Of a stretch of 64,000 bases of DNA, positions 1-9,388 are shown one piece after another; the stretch's first letter is position 1; each line of letters starts with the position of its first letter. The notes beneath the pieces are model-generated. The model saw only the letters and a list, made by a program, of their open reading frames with translations. It did not search any database and was not told the DNA's origin. The translations under genes were made by a program, and so were the position numbers. The DNA comes from Lachnospiraceae bacterium NSJ-143 (GTDB lineage Bacteria > Bacillota > Clostridia > Lachnospirales > Anaerotignaceae): contig JALIFM010000008.1 in NCBI GenBank assembly GCA_022867625.1, forward strand, positions 1 through 64,000, read 5' to 3'.

Positions 1-56
1 TGATGCTTTTTGCTTAAGCATGAATCTCACCCGCATAGCGCGCGGTTTTTTGTTTC

Positions 57-94
57 GTACACCTTCGTTTCTCTGCAGAGAAACTCTTGTGTAC
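57..94. repeat. 38-bp interrupted palindrome
   Basis: The outer arms GTACAC and GTGTAC enclose a perfect 18-bp inner palindrome, GTTTCTCTGCAGAGAAAC, with 4-nt unpaired bulges on each side. The 10-mer TTGCTTAAGC occurs on both flanks (10-19 and 100-109). No gene is seen in bases 1-120. It could be an RNA hairpin or the remnant of a small repeat element; the window edge prevents a decision. Confidence 0.5.
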
Positions 95-120
95 TCAACT
101 TGCTTAAGCCATAATAAAAT

Positions 121-150
121 AAAAAAGCGCATATTGATTTGCGCTTTTTT
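121..150 (-). terminator. Intrinsic terminator of the small gene at 152-457
   Basis: A perfect 10-bp stem (AAAAAAGCGC / GCGCTTTTTT) with a 10-nt loop directly follows the stop codon. The A/T run on both sides would let it work in either direction. Confidence 0.85.
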
Positions 151-151
151 A

Positions 152-457
152 TTATTCATTATGGAAATTATTGTTGGAAAATATAAACGCTGTCTTGACA
201 CAATCTATGGCAACTACCATAGTATATTGGTCAGCCTTATAAATCATGGCGTTTCCATTTTTCTTTACAACTACAGCCGATTTCATTTTCTCGTTTTCAG
301 GCCAATAAACAAGAAAATGAAAGTCATCCTCGTTTCTTATCGCCCATTTTAAGCTTTCAAGGGGTTTAATAAAAAAGTCATCATCACATTTAAAATGCTC
401 CATAAGCTCTTTTTTGGATGAAATATAGTTTTTTAAAAAATCCTTTTTATTAGACAT
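152..457 (-). CDS. Small hypothetical protein, 101 aa
   Basis: I do not recognise a family. The protein is soluble and charged, with no signal peptide or membrane segment. Its N-terminal third is Lys-rich and probably helical; the rest looks like a small mixed fold (FHFLVYWPENEKMKSAVVVK region). The start at MSNKKD was chosen because GGAGG lies 8 nt upstream; the longer frame would begin inside that ribosome-binding site. It has its own promoter overlapping the end of uvrA and its own terminator, so it is a real monocistronic unit. Function unknown. Confidence 0.7.
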   Translation of the reverse strand: MSNKKDFLKNYISSKKELMEHFKCDDDFFIKPLESLKWAIRNEDDFHFLVYWPENEKMKSAVVVKKNGNAMIYKADQYTMVVAIDCVKTAFIFSNNNFHNE

Positions 458-510
458 TTTTCTGTCCTCCATTGTATATTAATTAAAAGCTTCAATGAGC
501 TTACTTAAAT

Positions 511-539
511 ATGGTACAATCTTAAACAGTTAATGTCAA
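511..539 (-). promoter_or_regulatory. Promoter for the 101-aa gene
   Basis: TTGACA and TACCAT are separated by 17 nt on the minus strand. The -35 overlaps the uvrA stop codon, so the gene can be transcribed independently of uvrBA. Confidence 0.55.
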
Positions 540-3373
540 CATTTATTAATGTATTTTTTAAGGTATCTTCCAGTATATGAATTTTCATTGTCGCATATTT
601 CCTCAGGTGTGCCTGTGCACACAACATTTCCGCCGCCGTCACCGCCCTCAGGACCTAAATCAATAATATAATCAGCAGTTTTTATTACATCAAGATTGTG
701 TTCAATAATTACTACAGAGTTCCCTCCTTCTGCAAGCCTCTGTAAAATATCGCACAATTTATGGACATCGGCAGTATGCAGCCCTGTTGTAGGCTCATCA
801 AGTATATACATTGTTTTTCCAGTTGATTTACGGCTTAATTCAGTGGCAAGCTTAACCCTCTGTGCTTCACCGCCAGAAAGAGTTGTCGATGACTGTCCAA
901 GCTTTACATATGAAAGACCAACGTCATAAAGCGTCTGAAGCTTCTGGCGCAGTTTAGGAAGGTTGGCGAAAAATTCAAGCGCTTCCTCTACAGTCATATC
1001 CAATACGTCTGATATTGATTTTCCCTTGTATTTTACCTCAAGGGTCTCTCTGTTATAACGCTTTCCACCACATACCTCGCACGGAACAAATATATCAGGC
1101 AAAAAATGCATTTCGATTTTTATTATTCCGTCTCCGCAGCATGCCTCGCACCTTCCGCCTTTAACGTTAAAGCTGAATCTGCCCTTTTGATATCCGCGCA
1201 TCTTAGCTTCGTTTGTCTGTGCGAATACATCACGTATAAGGTCGAACAGGCCCGTGTATGTGGCCGGATTGCTTCTTGGAGTCCTTCCTATAGGTGACTG
1301 GTCAATGTCTATAACTTTGTCAAGCTTTTCAGTTCCGGTGATGCCCTTATGCCTGCCCGGCTTTAATTTTGCCCTGTTCAAATCCCTTGCAAGGCTTTTA
1401 TAAAGTATTTCATTAATTAGTGTACTCTTTCCTGAGCCGCTTACGCCTGTAACACATGTAATTATGCCTAGAGGTATTTTTACATCTATATCTTTAAGGT
1501 TGTTTTCACATGCGTTATGAATAGTAATAAACGAGCCGTCAGCTGGAATCCTTCTTGTTTCTGGAACAGGTATTGATTTTCTTCCGCTTAAATAGTCTCC
1601 TGTAAGGGAAGTTCTGCACTTAAGCAGTTTATCTACAGTACCGCTGAAAATTATATTTCCGCCCTTTTCTCCTGCGTAAGGACCTACATCGACAATATAG
1701 TCGCTTGCAAGCATTGTATCCTCATCATGCTCCACAACTATAAGGGAATTACCAAGGTCCCTAAGGTTCTTGAGGGTACCAATCAGCTTGTCATTATCCC
1801 TTTGATGGAGGCCGATGCTTGGCTCGTCAAGTATATATACAACACCTACAAGTCCGGAACCGATTTGGGTGGCAAGCCTTATTCTTTGAGCCTCACCTCC
1901 GGAAAGTGTTCCGGCAGAACGAGACAGTGTGATATAGTCAAGGCCAACATCAATCAAAAAGCCAATACGTGAATTAATTTCTTTCAGTATTTGGCCAGCT
2001 ATCATCTGTTCCCTTTCAGTAAGGATAAGACCGTTAAAAAAGCTCTGAGCTTCTTTAATAGGCATCTCACTTACCTCGGCTATATTTTTTCCGTTTATTG
2101 TAACAGCAAGTATTTCAGGCTTAAGCCTCTTTCCGTGGCATACAGGACACACAGTGTTTGTCATATACTCCTCATAATCGGCACGCATTGTTTCTGAGGT
2201 TTCGCTGTATCGTCTTTGAAGATTGTTTATAATACCCTCAAAGCTGTATGAGTATTTTCCGGTACCGGAAGCGTTTTTATATTCAATTTCTATTTTTTCT
2301 CCATTTGTGCCATAAAAAATAATGTTTTTAATATTTTCAGGCAGTTCCGCAAAAGGCGTGTCAAGTGAAAAGCTGTATTTTTTTGCCAGAGCCTCAAACA
2401 AAACGCGGCTCATACTGCCAGCTGTGTTTATTGAATTGTAGCCAGGAGCACTTACCGCGCCCTGAAGAATGCTGAGAGAACCATTTGGCACAATCAGCTC
2501 AGGGTCAAATTTCATCTGCATGCCAAGACCGGTACATGCCGGGCAGGCTCCGCTTGGATTGTTGAAGGAAAAATTTCTTGGTTCTATTTCACTTATACTT
2601 ATTCCGCAGTGAATACATGCAAAATTCTGGCTGAAAATCAAATCCTCATTGTTATCAGGCAGGTTTACATTAAGTATTCCTCCGGAAAGGGCCATAACAG
2701 TCTCTATTGATTCAGTTAGGCGCTTTTGTATTCCGTCGCGTATAACCAGTCTGTCTACAACTACCTCAATTGTATGCTTCTTATTTTTCTCAAGCTTTAT
2801 TTCCTCGCTGAGGTCATATATTATTCCATCTATCCTGACACGTACATAGCCGCTCTTTTTGGTGTCCTCAAGGAGTTTTATATGTTCGCCTTTCCGGTCC
2901 TTTACAATAGGAGCAAACAGCTGAATTTTTGTCCTTTCAGGCAGCTCCATAATCTGGTCAACAATCTGGTCGAGAGTTTGTTTTTTAATCTCACGTCCGC
3001 ATTTAGGACAATGTGGTATGCCTACTCTTGAAAAAAGCAGACGCATGTAATCATAAATTTCAGTAACCGTGCCGACAGTAGAACGTGGATTGTGGCTGGT
3101 TGTCTTCTGGTCTATTGATATTGCCGGTGAAAGCCCTTCTATATAGTCTACATCAGGCTTATCCATTTGACCAAGAAACTGCCGTGCGTATGATGACAGT
3201 GACTCAACATATCTTCTTTGCCCTTCGGCAAATATTGTGTCAAAGGCAAGAGATGACTTTCCTGAACCGCTTACACCGGTAAAAACTACAAGTTTGTTCC
3301 TTGGTATCTCAAGGTCTACATTTTTAAGATTGTGTTCCCTTGCACCTTTTATTATTATTTTGTCTTTTAACAT
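536..3373 (-). CDS. uvrA: Excinuclease ABC subunit A
   Basis: UvrA is the damage-sensing ATPase of nucleotide excision repair and works as a dimer that loads UvrB at lesions. At 945 aa it is full length. The N-terminal Walker A ([14 protein letters not shown]) is at about residues 33-46, the two ABC signatures are LSGGEAQR, and the second half has GVSGSGKST. The zinc modules are visible as CPKCG, CIHCG/CPAC and CEACCGDG...[10 protein letters not shown]. The start at MLKDK was chosen because GAGGTG sits 9 nt upstream; the longer frame starts inside that site. It follows uvrB by 19 nt, so the pair is co-transcribed and probably SOS-induced. Confidence 0.97.
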   Translation of the reverse strand: MLKDKIIIKGAREHNLKNVDLEIPRNKLVVFTGVSGSGKSSLAFDTIFAEGQRRYVESLSSYARQFLGQMDKPDVDYIEGLSPAISIDQKTTSHNPRSTVGTVTEIYDYMRLLFSRVGIPHCPKCGREIKKQTLDQIVDQIMELPERTKIQLFAPIVKDRKGEHIKLLEDTKKSGYVRVRIDGIIYDLSEEIKLEKNKKHTIEVVVDRLVIRDGIQKRLTESIETVMALSGGILNVNLPDNNEDLIFSQNFACIHCGISISEIEPRNFSFNNPSGACPACTGLGMQMKFDPELIVPNGSLSILQGAVSAPGYNSINTAGSMSRVLFEALAKKYSFSLDTPFAELPENIKNIIFYGTNGEKIEIEYKNASGTGKYSYSFEGIINNLQRRYSETSETMRADYEEYMTNTVCPVCHGKRLKPEILAVTINGKNIAEVSEMPIKEAQSFFNGLILTEREQMIAGQILKEINSRIGFLIDVGLDYITLSRSAGTLSGGEAQRIRLATQIGSGLVGVVYILDEPSIGLHQRDNDKLIGTLKNLRDLGNSLIVVEHDEDTMLASDYIVDVGPYAGEKGGNIIFSGTVDKLLKCRTSLTGDYLSGRKSIPVPETRRIPADGSFITIHNACENNLKDIDVKIPLGIITCVTGVSGSGKSTLINEILYKSLARDLNRAKLKPGRHKGITGTEKLDKVIDIDQSPIGRTPRSNPATYTGLFDLIRDVFAQTNEAKMRGYQKGRFSFNVKGGRCEACCGDGIIKIEMHFLPDIFVPCEVCGGKRYNRETLEVKYKGKSISDVLDMTVEEALEFFANLPKLRQKLQTLYDVGLSYVKLGQSSTTLSGGEAQRVKLATELSRKSTGKTMYILDEPTTGLHTADVHKLCDILQRLAEGGNSVVIIEHNLDVIKTADYIIDLGPEGGDGGGNVVCTGTPEEICDNENSYTGRYLKKYINKC

Positions 3374-3392
3374 ATTCTGCAGCACCTCAAAA

Positions 3393-5375
3393 TTACGAAT
3401 TTAAATACTTTTTAAGCTCAAGTATTTTATCCCTGAGCTGAGCCGCCCGTTCAAACTGAAGGTCTCTTGCGGCTGCTTTCATCTCTTTGTCGAGCCTTTT
3501 GATATTATCTTTAAGCTCGTCTATATTCATGCTTTCAGGCTCTTTATTAAAGCCAAAACTGTTCTTTTCCTCGGTCGGTGTAGTTGCCTGTATGGAGTCG
3601 TAAATCTTTTTCTCAATTGTTTTAGGTATTATGCCGTGCTCGTCGTTATATTTCTGCTGAATTGCGCGCCTTCTTTCAGTTTCTTCTATTGCTATACGCA
3701 TTGAACGTGTTATTACATCGGCATACATTACAACACGGCCTTCAGCGTTTCTTGCCGCTCGTCCTATTGTCTGTATAAGTGATGTGCTCGAACGCAGGAA
3801 ACCCTCCTTATCAGCATCAAGTATAGCCACAAGTGAAACTTCAGGTATATCAAGCCCTTCTCTAAGGAGATTTATTCCTACAAGAACATCAAATACATCA
3901 AGCCTTAAATCCCTTATTATTTCAACACGTTCAAGAGTGTCTATATCTGAATGAAGATATCGTACCCTTACTCCGGATTCCTTTAAAAAGTCTGTAAGCC
4001 TTTCGGCCATTTTTTTAGTTAGTGTTGTCACAAGAACCTTATGGCCTTTATCCACAGTCAGGTTGATTTCGGTTAAAAGGTCATCTATCTGCCCGTTAAC
4101 AGGACGTATTGTAATAGACGGGTCCAAAAGCCCTGTTGGCCTTATAATCTGTTCCGCAGACTGCTGGCTGTGTTCCGCCTCGTATTTGGAAGGTGTGGCT
4201 GAAACAAACAGTAACTGATTTATTTTTTTTTCAAACTCAGGGAATTTTAAAGGTCTGTTGTCAAGAGCAGATGGCAGACGAAATCCGAAATTGACCAGAG
4301 TTGTCTTTCTGGATTTATCCCCTTCATACATTCCGCCTATCTGGGGGATTGTAACATGGGACTCATCGACTATAATAAGAAAATCGTCAGGAAAAAAGTC
4401 TATAAGCGTATATGGAGTGCTTCCGGGTTCCCTTAATGACAAATGCCTTGAATAGTTTTCTATTCCGGAACAAAAACCCATTTCCTTCATCATCTCTATA
4501 TCATAGTTTGTGCGCTGTTCTAGCCTCTGAGCTTCAAGCAGCTTGTCCTCACGCCTTAACTCGTCAAGGCGCTCCTCCAGCTCTTTTTCAATATTGCTTA
4601 TGGCTATATTCATTTTTTCTGGCAAAGTAATGTAATGTGACGCAGGAAATATGCTCACATGCTTTCTTTCGCCTATTATTTCGCCTGTGAGCACGTCAAT
4701 TTCTGTTATTCGGTCAATTTCATCACCGAAAAATTCAACACGTATGGCGCTCTCAGAATTGGCTACAGGGAATATCTCAACAACATCGCCACGTACTCTG
4801 AAAGTGCCTCTTTGAAAATCTATATCATTACGGTCATAGTGAATGTCAATAAGCTTTCTCAGTACCTCATCTCGGTCCTTTATCATTCCAGGACGCAGAG
4901 AAAGCATAAGCTCACGGTAATCACTTGGGTCTCCCAAGCCGTAAATACATGACACGCTGGCAACTATAAGAACGTCTTTTCTCTCTATCAGCGCCGCCGT
5001 TGCAGAATATCTGAGCTTGTCAATTTCGTCATTAACTGCGGAATCTTTTTCAATATAAGTATCAGTGCTTGGTACGTACGCCTCCGGCTGATAATAATCA
5101 TAATAGGACACAAAATATTCAACCGCATTCTCAGGGAAAAATTCTCTGAACTCATTGTATAGCTGGGCCGCCAGTGTTTTATTGTGGGCTATGACAAGAG
5201 TTGGCTTCTGAAGCTTTTGTACAATGTTAGCCATTGTAAATGTTTTACCGGAACCTGTTACACCAACAAGTGTCTGAAACTTTTTTCCGTCTTTAAAACC
5301 CTGGGAAAGCTTTTCTATAGCCTGTGGCTGGTCTCCTGTAGGCTGATATTTTGAAACAAGTTTAAATTCAGGCAA
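3393..5375 (-). CDS. uvrB: Excinuclease ABC subunit B
   Basis: UvrB is the helicase-like subunit that verifies damage and recruits UvrC. At 660 aa it has the usual length. It shows Walker A ([13 protein letters not shown]), the damage-probing beta-hairpin region ([12 protein letters not shown]), the DEAD-like box DESH, helicase motif VI (QTIGRAARN) and a C-terminal UVR domain ([23 protein letters not shown] region split over the last 40 residues). Translation starts at TTG, supported by GGAGGTG 8 nt upstream. It is the first gene of the uvrBA operon, with a LexA-type box at its promoter. Confidence 0.97.
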   Translation of the reverse strand: MPEFKLVSKYQPTGDQPQAIEKLSQGFKDGKKFQTLVGVTGSGKTFTMANIVQKLQKPTLVIAHNKTLAAQLYNEFREFFPENAVEYFVSYYDYYQPEAYVPSTDTYIEKDSAVNDEIDKLRYSATAALIERKDVLIVASVSCIYGLGDPSDYRELMLSLRPGMIKDRDEVLRKLIDIHYDRNDIDFQRGTFRVRGDVVEIFPVANSESAIRVEFFGDEIDRITEIDVLTGEIIGERKHVSIFPASHYITLPEKMNIAISNIEKELEERLDELRREDKLLEAQRLEQRTNYDIEMMKEMGFCSGIENYSRHLSLREPGSTPYTLIDFFPDDFLIIVDESHVTIPQIGGMYEGDKSRKTTLVNFGFRLPSALDNRPLKFPEFEKKINQLLFVSATPSKYEAEHSQQSAEQIIRPTGLLDPSITIRPVNGQIDDLLTEINLTVDKGHKVLVTTLTKKMAERLTDFLKESGVRVRYLHSDIDTLERVEIIRDLRLDVFDVLVGINLLREGLDIPEVSLVAILDADKEGFLRSSTSLIQTIGRAARNAEGRVVMYADVITRSMRIAIEETERRRAIQQKYNDEHGIIPKTIEKKIYDSIQATTPTEEKNSFGFNKEPESMNIDELKDNIKRLDKEMKAAARDLQFERAAQLRDKILELKKYLNS

Positions 5376-5424
5376 TAAAAAGCACCTCCGACAATAGTTA
5401 TGTTCTCTAAAAACAATATTTTAA

Positions 5425-5443
5425 GAACTTTTGTTCTATTATA
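5425..5443 (-). promoter_or_regulatory. uvrBA promoter -10 and LexA-type SOS box
   Basis: GAACTTTTGTTC (5425-5436) fits the Gram-positive LexA/DinR core GAAC-N4-GTTC. On the minus strand it lies immediately downstream of a TATAAT -10 (5438-5443), over the expected start site. The -35 is weak. SOS control of uvrBA is known in Firmicutes; here it is inferred from the box and its position. Confidence 0.7.
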
Positions 5444-5502
5444 GCATACATATAATATTTTTACTACAAATAATTATTATTTTCAACTAAATATTTTTTC
5501 CT

Positions 5503-5549
5503 TAAAAAAACGGCCTGTAGTTATTATGATACACAGGGCCGCGTTTTTT
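5503..5549 (-). terminator. Intrinsic terminator after the DHDPS-family gene
   Basis: The arms AAAAAACGGCCTGT and ACAGGGCCGCGTTTTTT pair with small bulges. The T run lies on the minus-strand 3' side. Confidence 0.75.
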
Positions 5550-5591
5550 ATAATTATTATCAAGTTTTATGTATAGATTTAATTAGATTTC

Positions 5592-6485
5592 TCAAATTAA
5601 CCCAATATCTTTCATTATAGTCTTAAGAAATTTTTCCTGTCTTTCGTTAATTGACATAAAAGGAGGCTTTACATATTCATTTATGTCAATTCCGCGTATT
5701 TTCAGCGCGCGTTTTATAGTAGGTATAAACGGCTTGTTTACAGAATATATATCCATAGCTCTGTTAACAGTCCTCTGTCCTTCGCATATACCGTTAAAAT
5801 CCTTTTCGTTTACTGCCCTTACCCATTTTGAAAATATTTCGGGTATAAGGTTTGAGAGGCCGCCTATAACACCGGCTCCTCCAGAAAGGGCAACATGAGC
5901 AAAATTCTCATCAAATCCATTGTATATTTCAAAATACGGAAATTCAGGGAGTATATTGTTTATAAGGTCCCTCGTATGAGATATAAGTGCTGTTGTATCT
6001 TTTATCCCTTTTATGTTTTTATGCTTTCTAAGAAGCCTTAAAACAATGTCAGAGCTAAGCTCATGGCCTGTTATATCAGGATAGTTATAAAGATATATGT
6101 CACCTTTAATTCCGTTTGCGACTATGTCATAATAGTATTCAATACTTTCCTTTGAGAGCTGAAAGTAGTAAGGAGATATTATCATGACACCGTCAGCGCC
6201 CTTATCTACAGCGTAGTTGCCAAGCTCAATAGTTTCTTCGGGTATCATGCGGCTTGTGCCTATTAAAAGCCTTGTACGTCCCTTGCAGTATTCTGTTGAG
6301 ATATCAATAAGAGTTTTGATTTCAGCCATCTCCATCTCAAAAAACTCACCTGTACTGCCCATAACAACAATTCCGTCAATTCCGCCTGATATCAAGTGCT
6401 CATAAAGCCTGCAGCAGCCATCTTTGTCAACCTTGCCTTTATCATCAAAAACTGTTATTGCCGGTGTTAGATACTGAGCTTTCAT
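5592..6485 (-). CDS. DHDPS/N-acetylneuraminate lyase family aldolase
   Basis: A class I aldolase of 297 aa with a TIM barrel. It has the pyruvate-binding GSTGE motif near residue 46, the catalytic tyrosine in YLYNYPDITG and the Schiff-base lysine in KGIKDTT. The family includes DapA, NanA and several sugar-acid lyases, and the substrate cannot be settled from this sequence. No nan or dap genes adjoin it, and the lysine gene lysA is 43 kb away. The start at MKAQYL was chosen because AGGAGG lies 7 nt upstream. Hairpins on both sides suggest a single-gene unit with a terminator of its own. Confidence 0.85.
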   Translation of the reverse strand: MKAQYLTPAITVFDDKGKVDKDGCCRLYEHLISGGIDGIVVMGSTGEFFEMEMAEIKTLIDISTEYCKGRTRLLIGTSRMIPEETIELGNYAVDKGADGVMIISPYYFQLSKESIEYYYDIVANGIKGDIYLYNYPDITGHELSSDIVLRLLRKHKNIKGIKDTTALISHTRDLINNILPEFPYFEIYNGFDENFAHVALSGGAGVIGGLSNLIPEIFSKWVRAVNEKDFNGICEGQRTVNRAMDIYSVNKPFIPTIKRALKIRGIDINEYVKPPFMSINERQEKFLKTIMKDIGLI

Positions 6486-6514
6486 ATTTGTACCTCCTGT
6501 CAAAACAATTAACT

Positions 6515-6544
6515 ACAAAAATGAGCCAGATAAAATTCTGGCCC
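6515..6544 (-). terminator. Intrinsic terminator after rnc
   Basis: GAGCCAGA / TCTGGCCC form an 8-bp stem with one G-U pair, followed on the minus strand by ATTTTTG. It ends the yceD-rnc operon upstream of the aldolase gene. Confidence 0.65.
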
Positions 6545-6557
6545 TGATGTAATGATA

Positions 6558-7250
6558 TTATTTTTTCATTTTACTTAATGCGTCTTTAGCGGCATTTTGT
6601 TCCGCCTCTTTCTTGCTTTTACCCAAACCAGAACCAAGGATATTGGAACAGTGAGAAACCTCAGACTCAAAAAGCTTTCCATGGTCAGGCCCTGTTTCCT
6701 TAGTGATAACATAAGACACAGGTTCCTTGCTGAATTTCTGTATTTCTTCCTGGAGCCTTGTTTTGTAGTCCATTAACATAAAACTGTTTCTGACAGAATC
6801 AATTACATTTTTCATAAGCCCCATTACGTATTTTTCAGCACTGTCAATCCCGCCGTCAATTATAACAGCTCCAATTACAGCCTCAAAAGCATCTGCTAGA
6901 ATGCTTTCTCTCTTTCTTCCTCCTGTAAGCTCCTCGCCCTTGCCCAAAAAGAGAAAATCTCCAAGCTGTATTTCAAGGGCCTTTTTGGCAAGAGAACCCT
7001 CGCATACAACACCAGCCCTCAGCTTTGTAAGCTCACCTTCAGGCAGCTCAGGATACTTTTCATATATATACCTGCTGACGAAAAATTCCAGAACAGCATC
7101 TCCCAAAAATTCCAGCCTTTCGTTATACTCAAACCGGCCGAGTTTATGTTCGTTGGCGTAGGAACTATGGGTTAAGGCTAATGAAAGTATATCTTTGTCA
7201 TTAAATTTATAGCCTATTAAGTTTTCAAATTCTGTCAGATGTTTATCCAT
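6558..7250 (-). CDS. rnc: Ribonuclease III
   Basis: A double-strand-specific endoribonuclease for rRNA and mRNA processing. At 230 aa it has the normal length. The RNase III signature NERLEFLGDAVLEF is near residues 43-56, the second acidic cluster is in LADAFEAVIGA, and the C-terminal dsRNA-binding domain ends in KKEAEQNAAKDAL. It starts 6 nt after acpP, and its ribosome-binding GGAG overlaps the acpP stop region, so the two are translated from one mRNA. The acpP-rnc order is common in Firmicutes. Confidence 0.96.
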   Translation of the reverse strand: MDKHLTEFENLIGYKFNDKDILSLALTHSSYANEHKLGRFEYNERLEFLGDAVLEFFVSRYIYEKYPELPEGELTKLRAGVVCEGSLAKKALEIQLGDFLFLGKGEELTGGRKRESILADAFEAVIGAVIIDGGIDSAEKYVMGLMKNVIDSVRNSFMLMDYKTRLQEEIQKFSKEPVSYVITKETGPDHGKLFESEVSHCSNILGSGLGKSKKEAEQNAAKDALSKMKK

Positions 7251-7256
7251 AATTGA

Positions 7257-7484
7257 TTACTCCACTGTTGCTTTAATATAAGCCATAGCGTCACCTACGG
7301 TTTTGATTTTTTCAACCTGTTCGTTATCAAACTCAATGTTGAATTCTTCTTCAAGTGCAGAGATAATCTGGAATAAATCAAGAGAATCTGCGCCAAGGTC
7401 AGCAAATGCTGTTTCTTCTGTAATGTCAGCCTCTGAAATTCCTAACTGCTCAGCGATAATCGAAATAACTTGTGCCTTATCCAT
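7257..7484 (-). CDS. acpP: Acyl carrier protein
   Basis: A 75-aa acidic carrier of fatty acid intermediates. The phosphopantetheine attachment serine is Ser34 in GADSLD. The four-helix layout and acidic composition fit the family. It lies between plsX and rnc, and the ribosome-binding site AGGGTG is 8-9 nt upstream. It supplies acyl chains to PlsX. Confidence 0.96.
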   Translation of the reverse strand: MDKAQVISIIAEQLGISEADITEETAFADLGADSLDLFQIISALEEEFNIEFDNEQVEKIKTVGDAMAYIKATVE

Positions 7485-7532
7485 AACAAAACACCCTCCA
7501 AAAAAATAATATTGATATAAATTACTAATACA

Positions 7533-8519
7533 TTATAGCTTTTCTTCTATTTTTAATACAATATCATTTTCAACAAAAATTTCACATTGTTTTATGGCAT
7601 TTTTTATGCCTTTTGCCTTAGAACTTCCATGTGCCTTGACAACCAGAGATTTAAGGCCCAAAAATGGCGCCCCTCCAACCTCCTCAGAGTCAAACCGCTT
7701 CTTTATGTTTTTAAAAGGCTTGATAAGAAAAGCTGATGGTACTTTATAAAATCCGCTTGTAATTTCGTTTTTTATAATACCTAAGAGTGCAGAGCTTAAC
7801 CCCTCTGCGAATTTAAGAACAGTATTTCCGGCAAAGCCGTCACATACAAGTATATCGGCCAAACCAAAAGGTATGTCTCTCGGTTCAATGTTTCCCACAA
7901 AATTGAGATTTGATTCTTCCAAAAGCTCATAAACCTCTTTTGTAAGGGAATTGCCCTTCTCTTTTTCAGCTCCGATATTTATAAGACCAACTCGGGGATT
8001 AACGATTCCCATAACATTTTCTACATAAACTGAAGCCATTTTAGCAAACTGTACAAGGTATGAAGCCTTGCAGTCCACATTTGCACCGCTGTCAATCAGG
8101 AATGTAAATCCATTTGTAGTAGGGAGACAGGTTCCAAGAGCAGGACGTTCGATACCCTTTATCCTGCCAATTATAAATGTTCCGCCTGTAAGTACAGCGC
8201 CTGTGCTTCCGGCAGATACAAACGCAGCCGCCTCACCGCTTTTTACCAGATTAAGCCCTACAACTATAGATGAGTCCTTTTTGCGCCTTATGGCGTTTGT
8301 AGGTGACTCATCAGTTGTAATAACTTCTGCGGCGTTTACAATGGATATTTTTGACTTATCATAGGCATACTTATTAAGCTCGGCTATAATCTTATCCTCT
8401 GGGCCTACAAGCGTTATATTAGAGCCAAATTCAGCTGATGCCTCTACCGCACCCTTTACTATTTCAAAAGGGGCGTTGTCCCCGCCCATTGCATCCACCG
8501 CTATTTTTATATTTTTCAT
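7533..8519 (-). CDS. plsX: Phosphate acyltransferase PlsX
   Basis: PlsX converts acyl-ACP to acyl phosphate for phospholipid synthesis. The N-terminal AVDAMGGDNAP motif and the central GSTGAVL and DGFAGNT motifs are diagnostic. The start was taken as MKNIKI (328 aa) because the longer frame begins with a GTG that overlaps the AGGG ribosome-binding site. A terminator-like hairpin lies between rpmF and plsX, so plsX expression may depend on read-through. Confidence 0.95.
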   Translation of the reverse strand: MKNIKIAVDAMGGDNAPFEIVKGAVEASAEFGSNITLVGPEDKIIAELNKYAYDKSKISIVNAAEVITTDESPTNAIRRKKDSSIVVGLNLVKSGEAAAFVSAGSTGAVLTGGTFIIGRIKGIERPALGTCLPTTNGFTFLIDSGANVDCKASYLVQFAKMASVYVENVMGIVNPRVGLINIGAEKEKGNSLTKEVYELLEESNLNFVGNIEPRDIPFGLADILVCDGFAGNTVLKFAEGLSSALLGIIKNEITSGFYKVPSAFLIKPFKNIKKRFDSEEVGGAPFLGLKSLVVKAHGSSKAKGIKNAIKQCEIFVENDIVLKIEEKL

Positions 8520-8550
8520 ATAATTATGCACCCTGCAATCTTATGCTATA

Positions 8551-8594
8551 AAAAAGACAGCTCTAAGATTAGGCAATCTCAAGGCTGTCCTTTT
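8551..8594 (-). terminator. Hairpin between rpmF and plsX
   Basis: GACAGC/GCTGTC outer and AGATT/AATCT inner stems, followed on the minus strand by TTTTT. It sits inside the yceD-rpmF-plsX operon, so it is probably a partial terminator that raises rpmF over plsX. Confidence 0.7.
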
Positions 8595-8604
8595 GATGAT
8601 TAGA

Positions 8605-8784
8605 TTATTCAACGTCTAAAACTACCTGCTTGTTGTAAGAACCGCAGTTCTTGCAAACTTTGTGAGGTACCATCAATTCACCGCACTTGCTGCATGCTAC
8701 TAATGTAGGAGTAGCTATTTTCCAGCTCTGTGCCTTTCTTCTGTCTCTTCTTGCTTTTGATACTTTACCCTTTGGTACAGCCAT
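8605..8784 (-). CDS. rpmF: 50S ribosomal protein L32
   Basis: A 59-aa protein starting MAVPKGKVSKARRD, the L32 N-terminus, followed by the zinc-binding CSKCGE and CKNCGS pairs and ending LDVE. GGAGGTGTAGAA precedes the ATG. The stop of the preceding YceD-family gene is 2 nt upstream, so the two are coupled, as in most bacteria. Confidence 0.97.
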   Translation of the reverse strand: MAVPKGKVSKARRDRRKAQSWKIATPTLVACSKCGELMVPHKVCKNCGSYNKQVVLDVE

Positions 8785-8786
8785 TT

Positions 8787-9290
8787 CTACACCTCCTCAT
8801 CACACTTGAATAGAGAACGCAGACTTTCAAACTTTGGATTTATATAAGAGGTATCGCAGCCGCATTCACCCTCGTTTAAATCCTTTCCGCATACAGGGCA
8901 GAGACCTTTACAGTCCTCGCTGCACACAACCTTCATAGGAAGGCTGAACAGAATGCTTCTTCTAACAACTGGTGAAATATCAATTATACTTCCAGTAAAA
9001 GTTTCCGCCTCGTCTTCACTGCCTGTATTAGTATAAACTTCTTCAATATCAAAGGCAATATCATATTTAACAGGCTTAAGACATCTGTTACAGCTTAATA
9101 GAGCTTTAACATTGCCTTTGGCAGTCAAACTGAATTTGCCGTCGGTATTGCTGACCGTTCCTTCAACCTTTACAGGCGACAGAAACTCATTTATATTGGG
9201 CTTATAGTCTTTCGGCAGAATATCAGCTGAAAGATTAAAAGAGGTCTGGCCTCCCTTTTGCATTAATATTTCAGAAATATCCACAAACAT
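8787..9290 (-). CDS. YceD family (DUF177) protein
   Basis: A 167-aa protein of the YceD/DUF177 family, which is nearly always encoded just before rpmF; plant and bacterial homologs are linked to 23S rRNA accumulation. The C-terminal cysteine cluster is visible as CSEDCKGLCPVCGKDL then ECGC. It is the first gene after a near-perfect promoter. Its exact biochemical role is not settled. Confidence 0.92.
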   Translation of the reverse strand: MFVDISEILMQKGGQTSFNLSADILPKDYKPNINEFLSPVKVEGTVSNTDGKFSLTAKGNVKALLSCNRCLKPVKYDIAFDIEEVYTNTGSEDEAETFTGSIIDISPVVRRSILFSLPMKVVCSEDCKGLCPVCGKDLNEGECGCDTSYINPKFESLRSLFKCDEEV

Positions 9291-9319
9291 ACTATCACCC
9301 CGAAAGTCACACTTTTATC

Positions 9320-9348
9320 ATTATATACATATTGAATAATTTTGTCAA
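9320..9348 (-). promoter_or_regulatory. Consensus promoter of the yceD-rpmF-plsX-acpP-rnc operon
   Basis: TTGACA and TATAAT, both perfect, are separated by 17 nt on the minus strand, about 30 nt before the YceD start. No obvious FapR-type operator overlaps it. Confidence 0.85.
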
Positions 9349-9388
9349 ATATTTTTTTACAGTTTATTGCCCGTTTTTCCGCAATATT

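Noticed and set aside
20-352. A 110-codon plus-strand frame at the left end
   Set aside because: It runs through the palindrome, a terminator and the opposite strand of the small gene, with no ribosome-binding site.
9320-9348. FapR operator at the yceD-plsX operon promoter
   Set aside because: No palindrome of the FapR type overlaps the promoter. The switch-region palindromes have a different arm order and are elsewhere.
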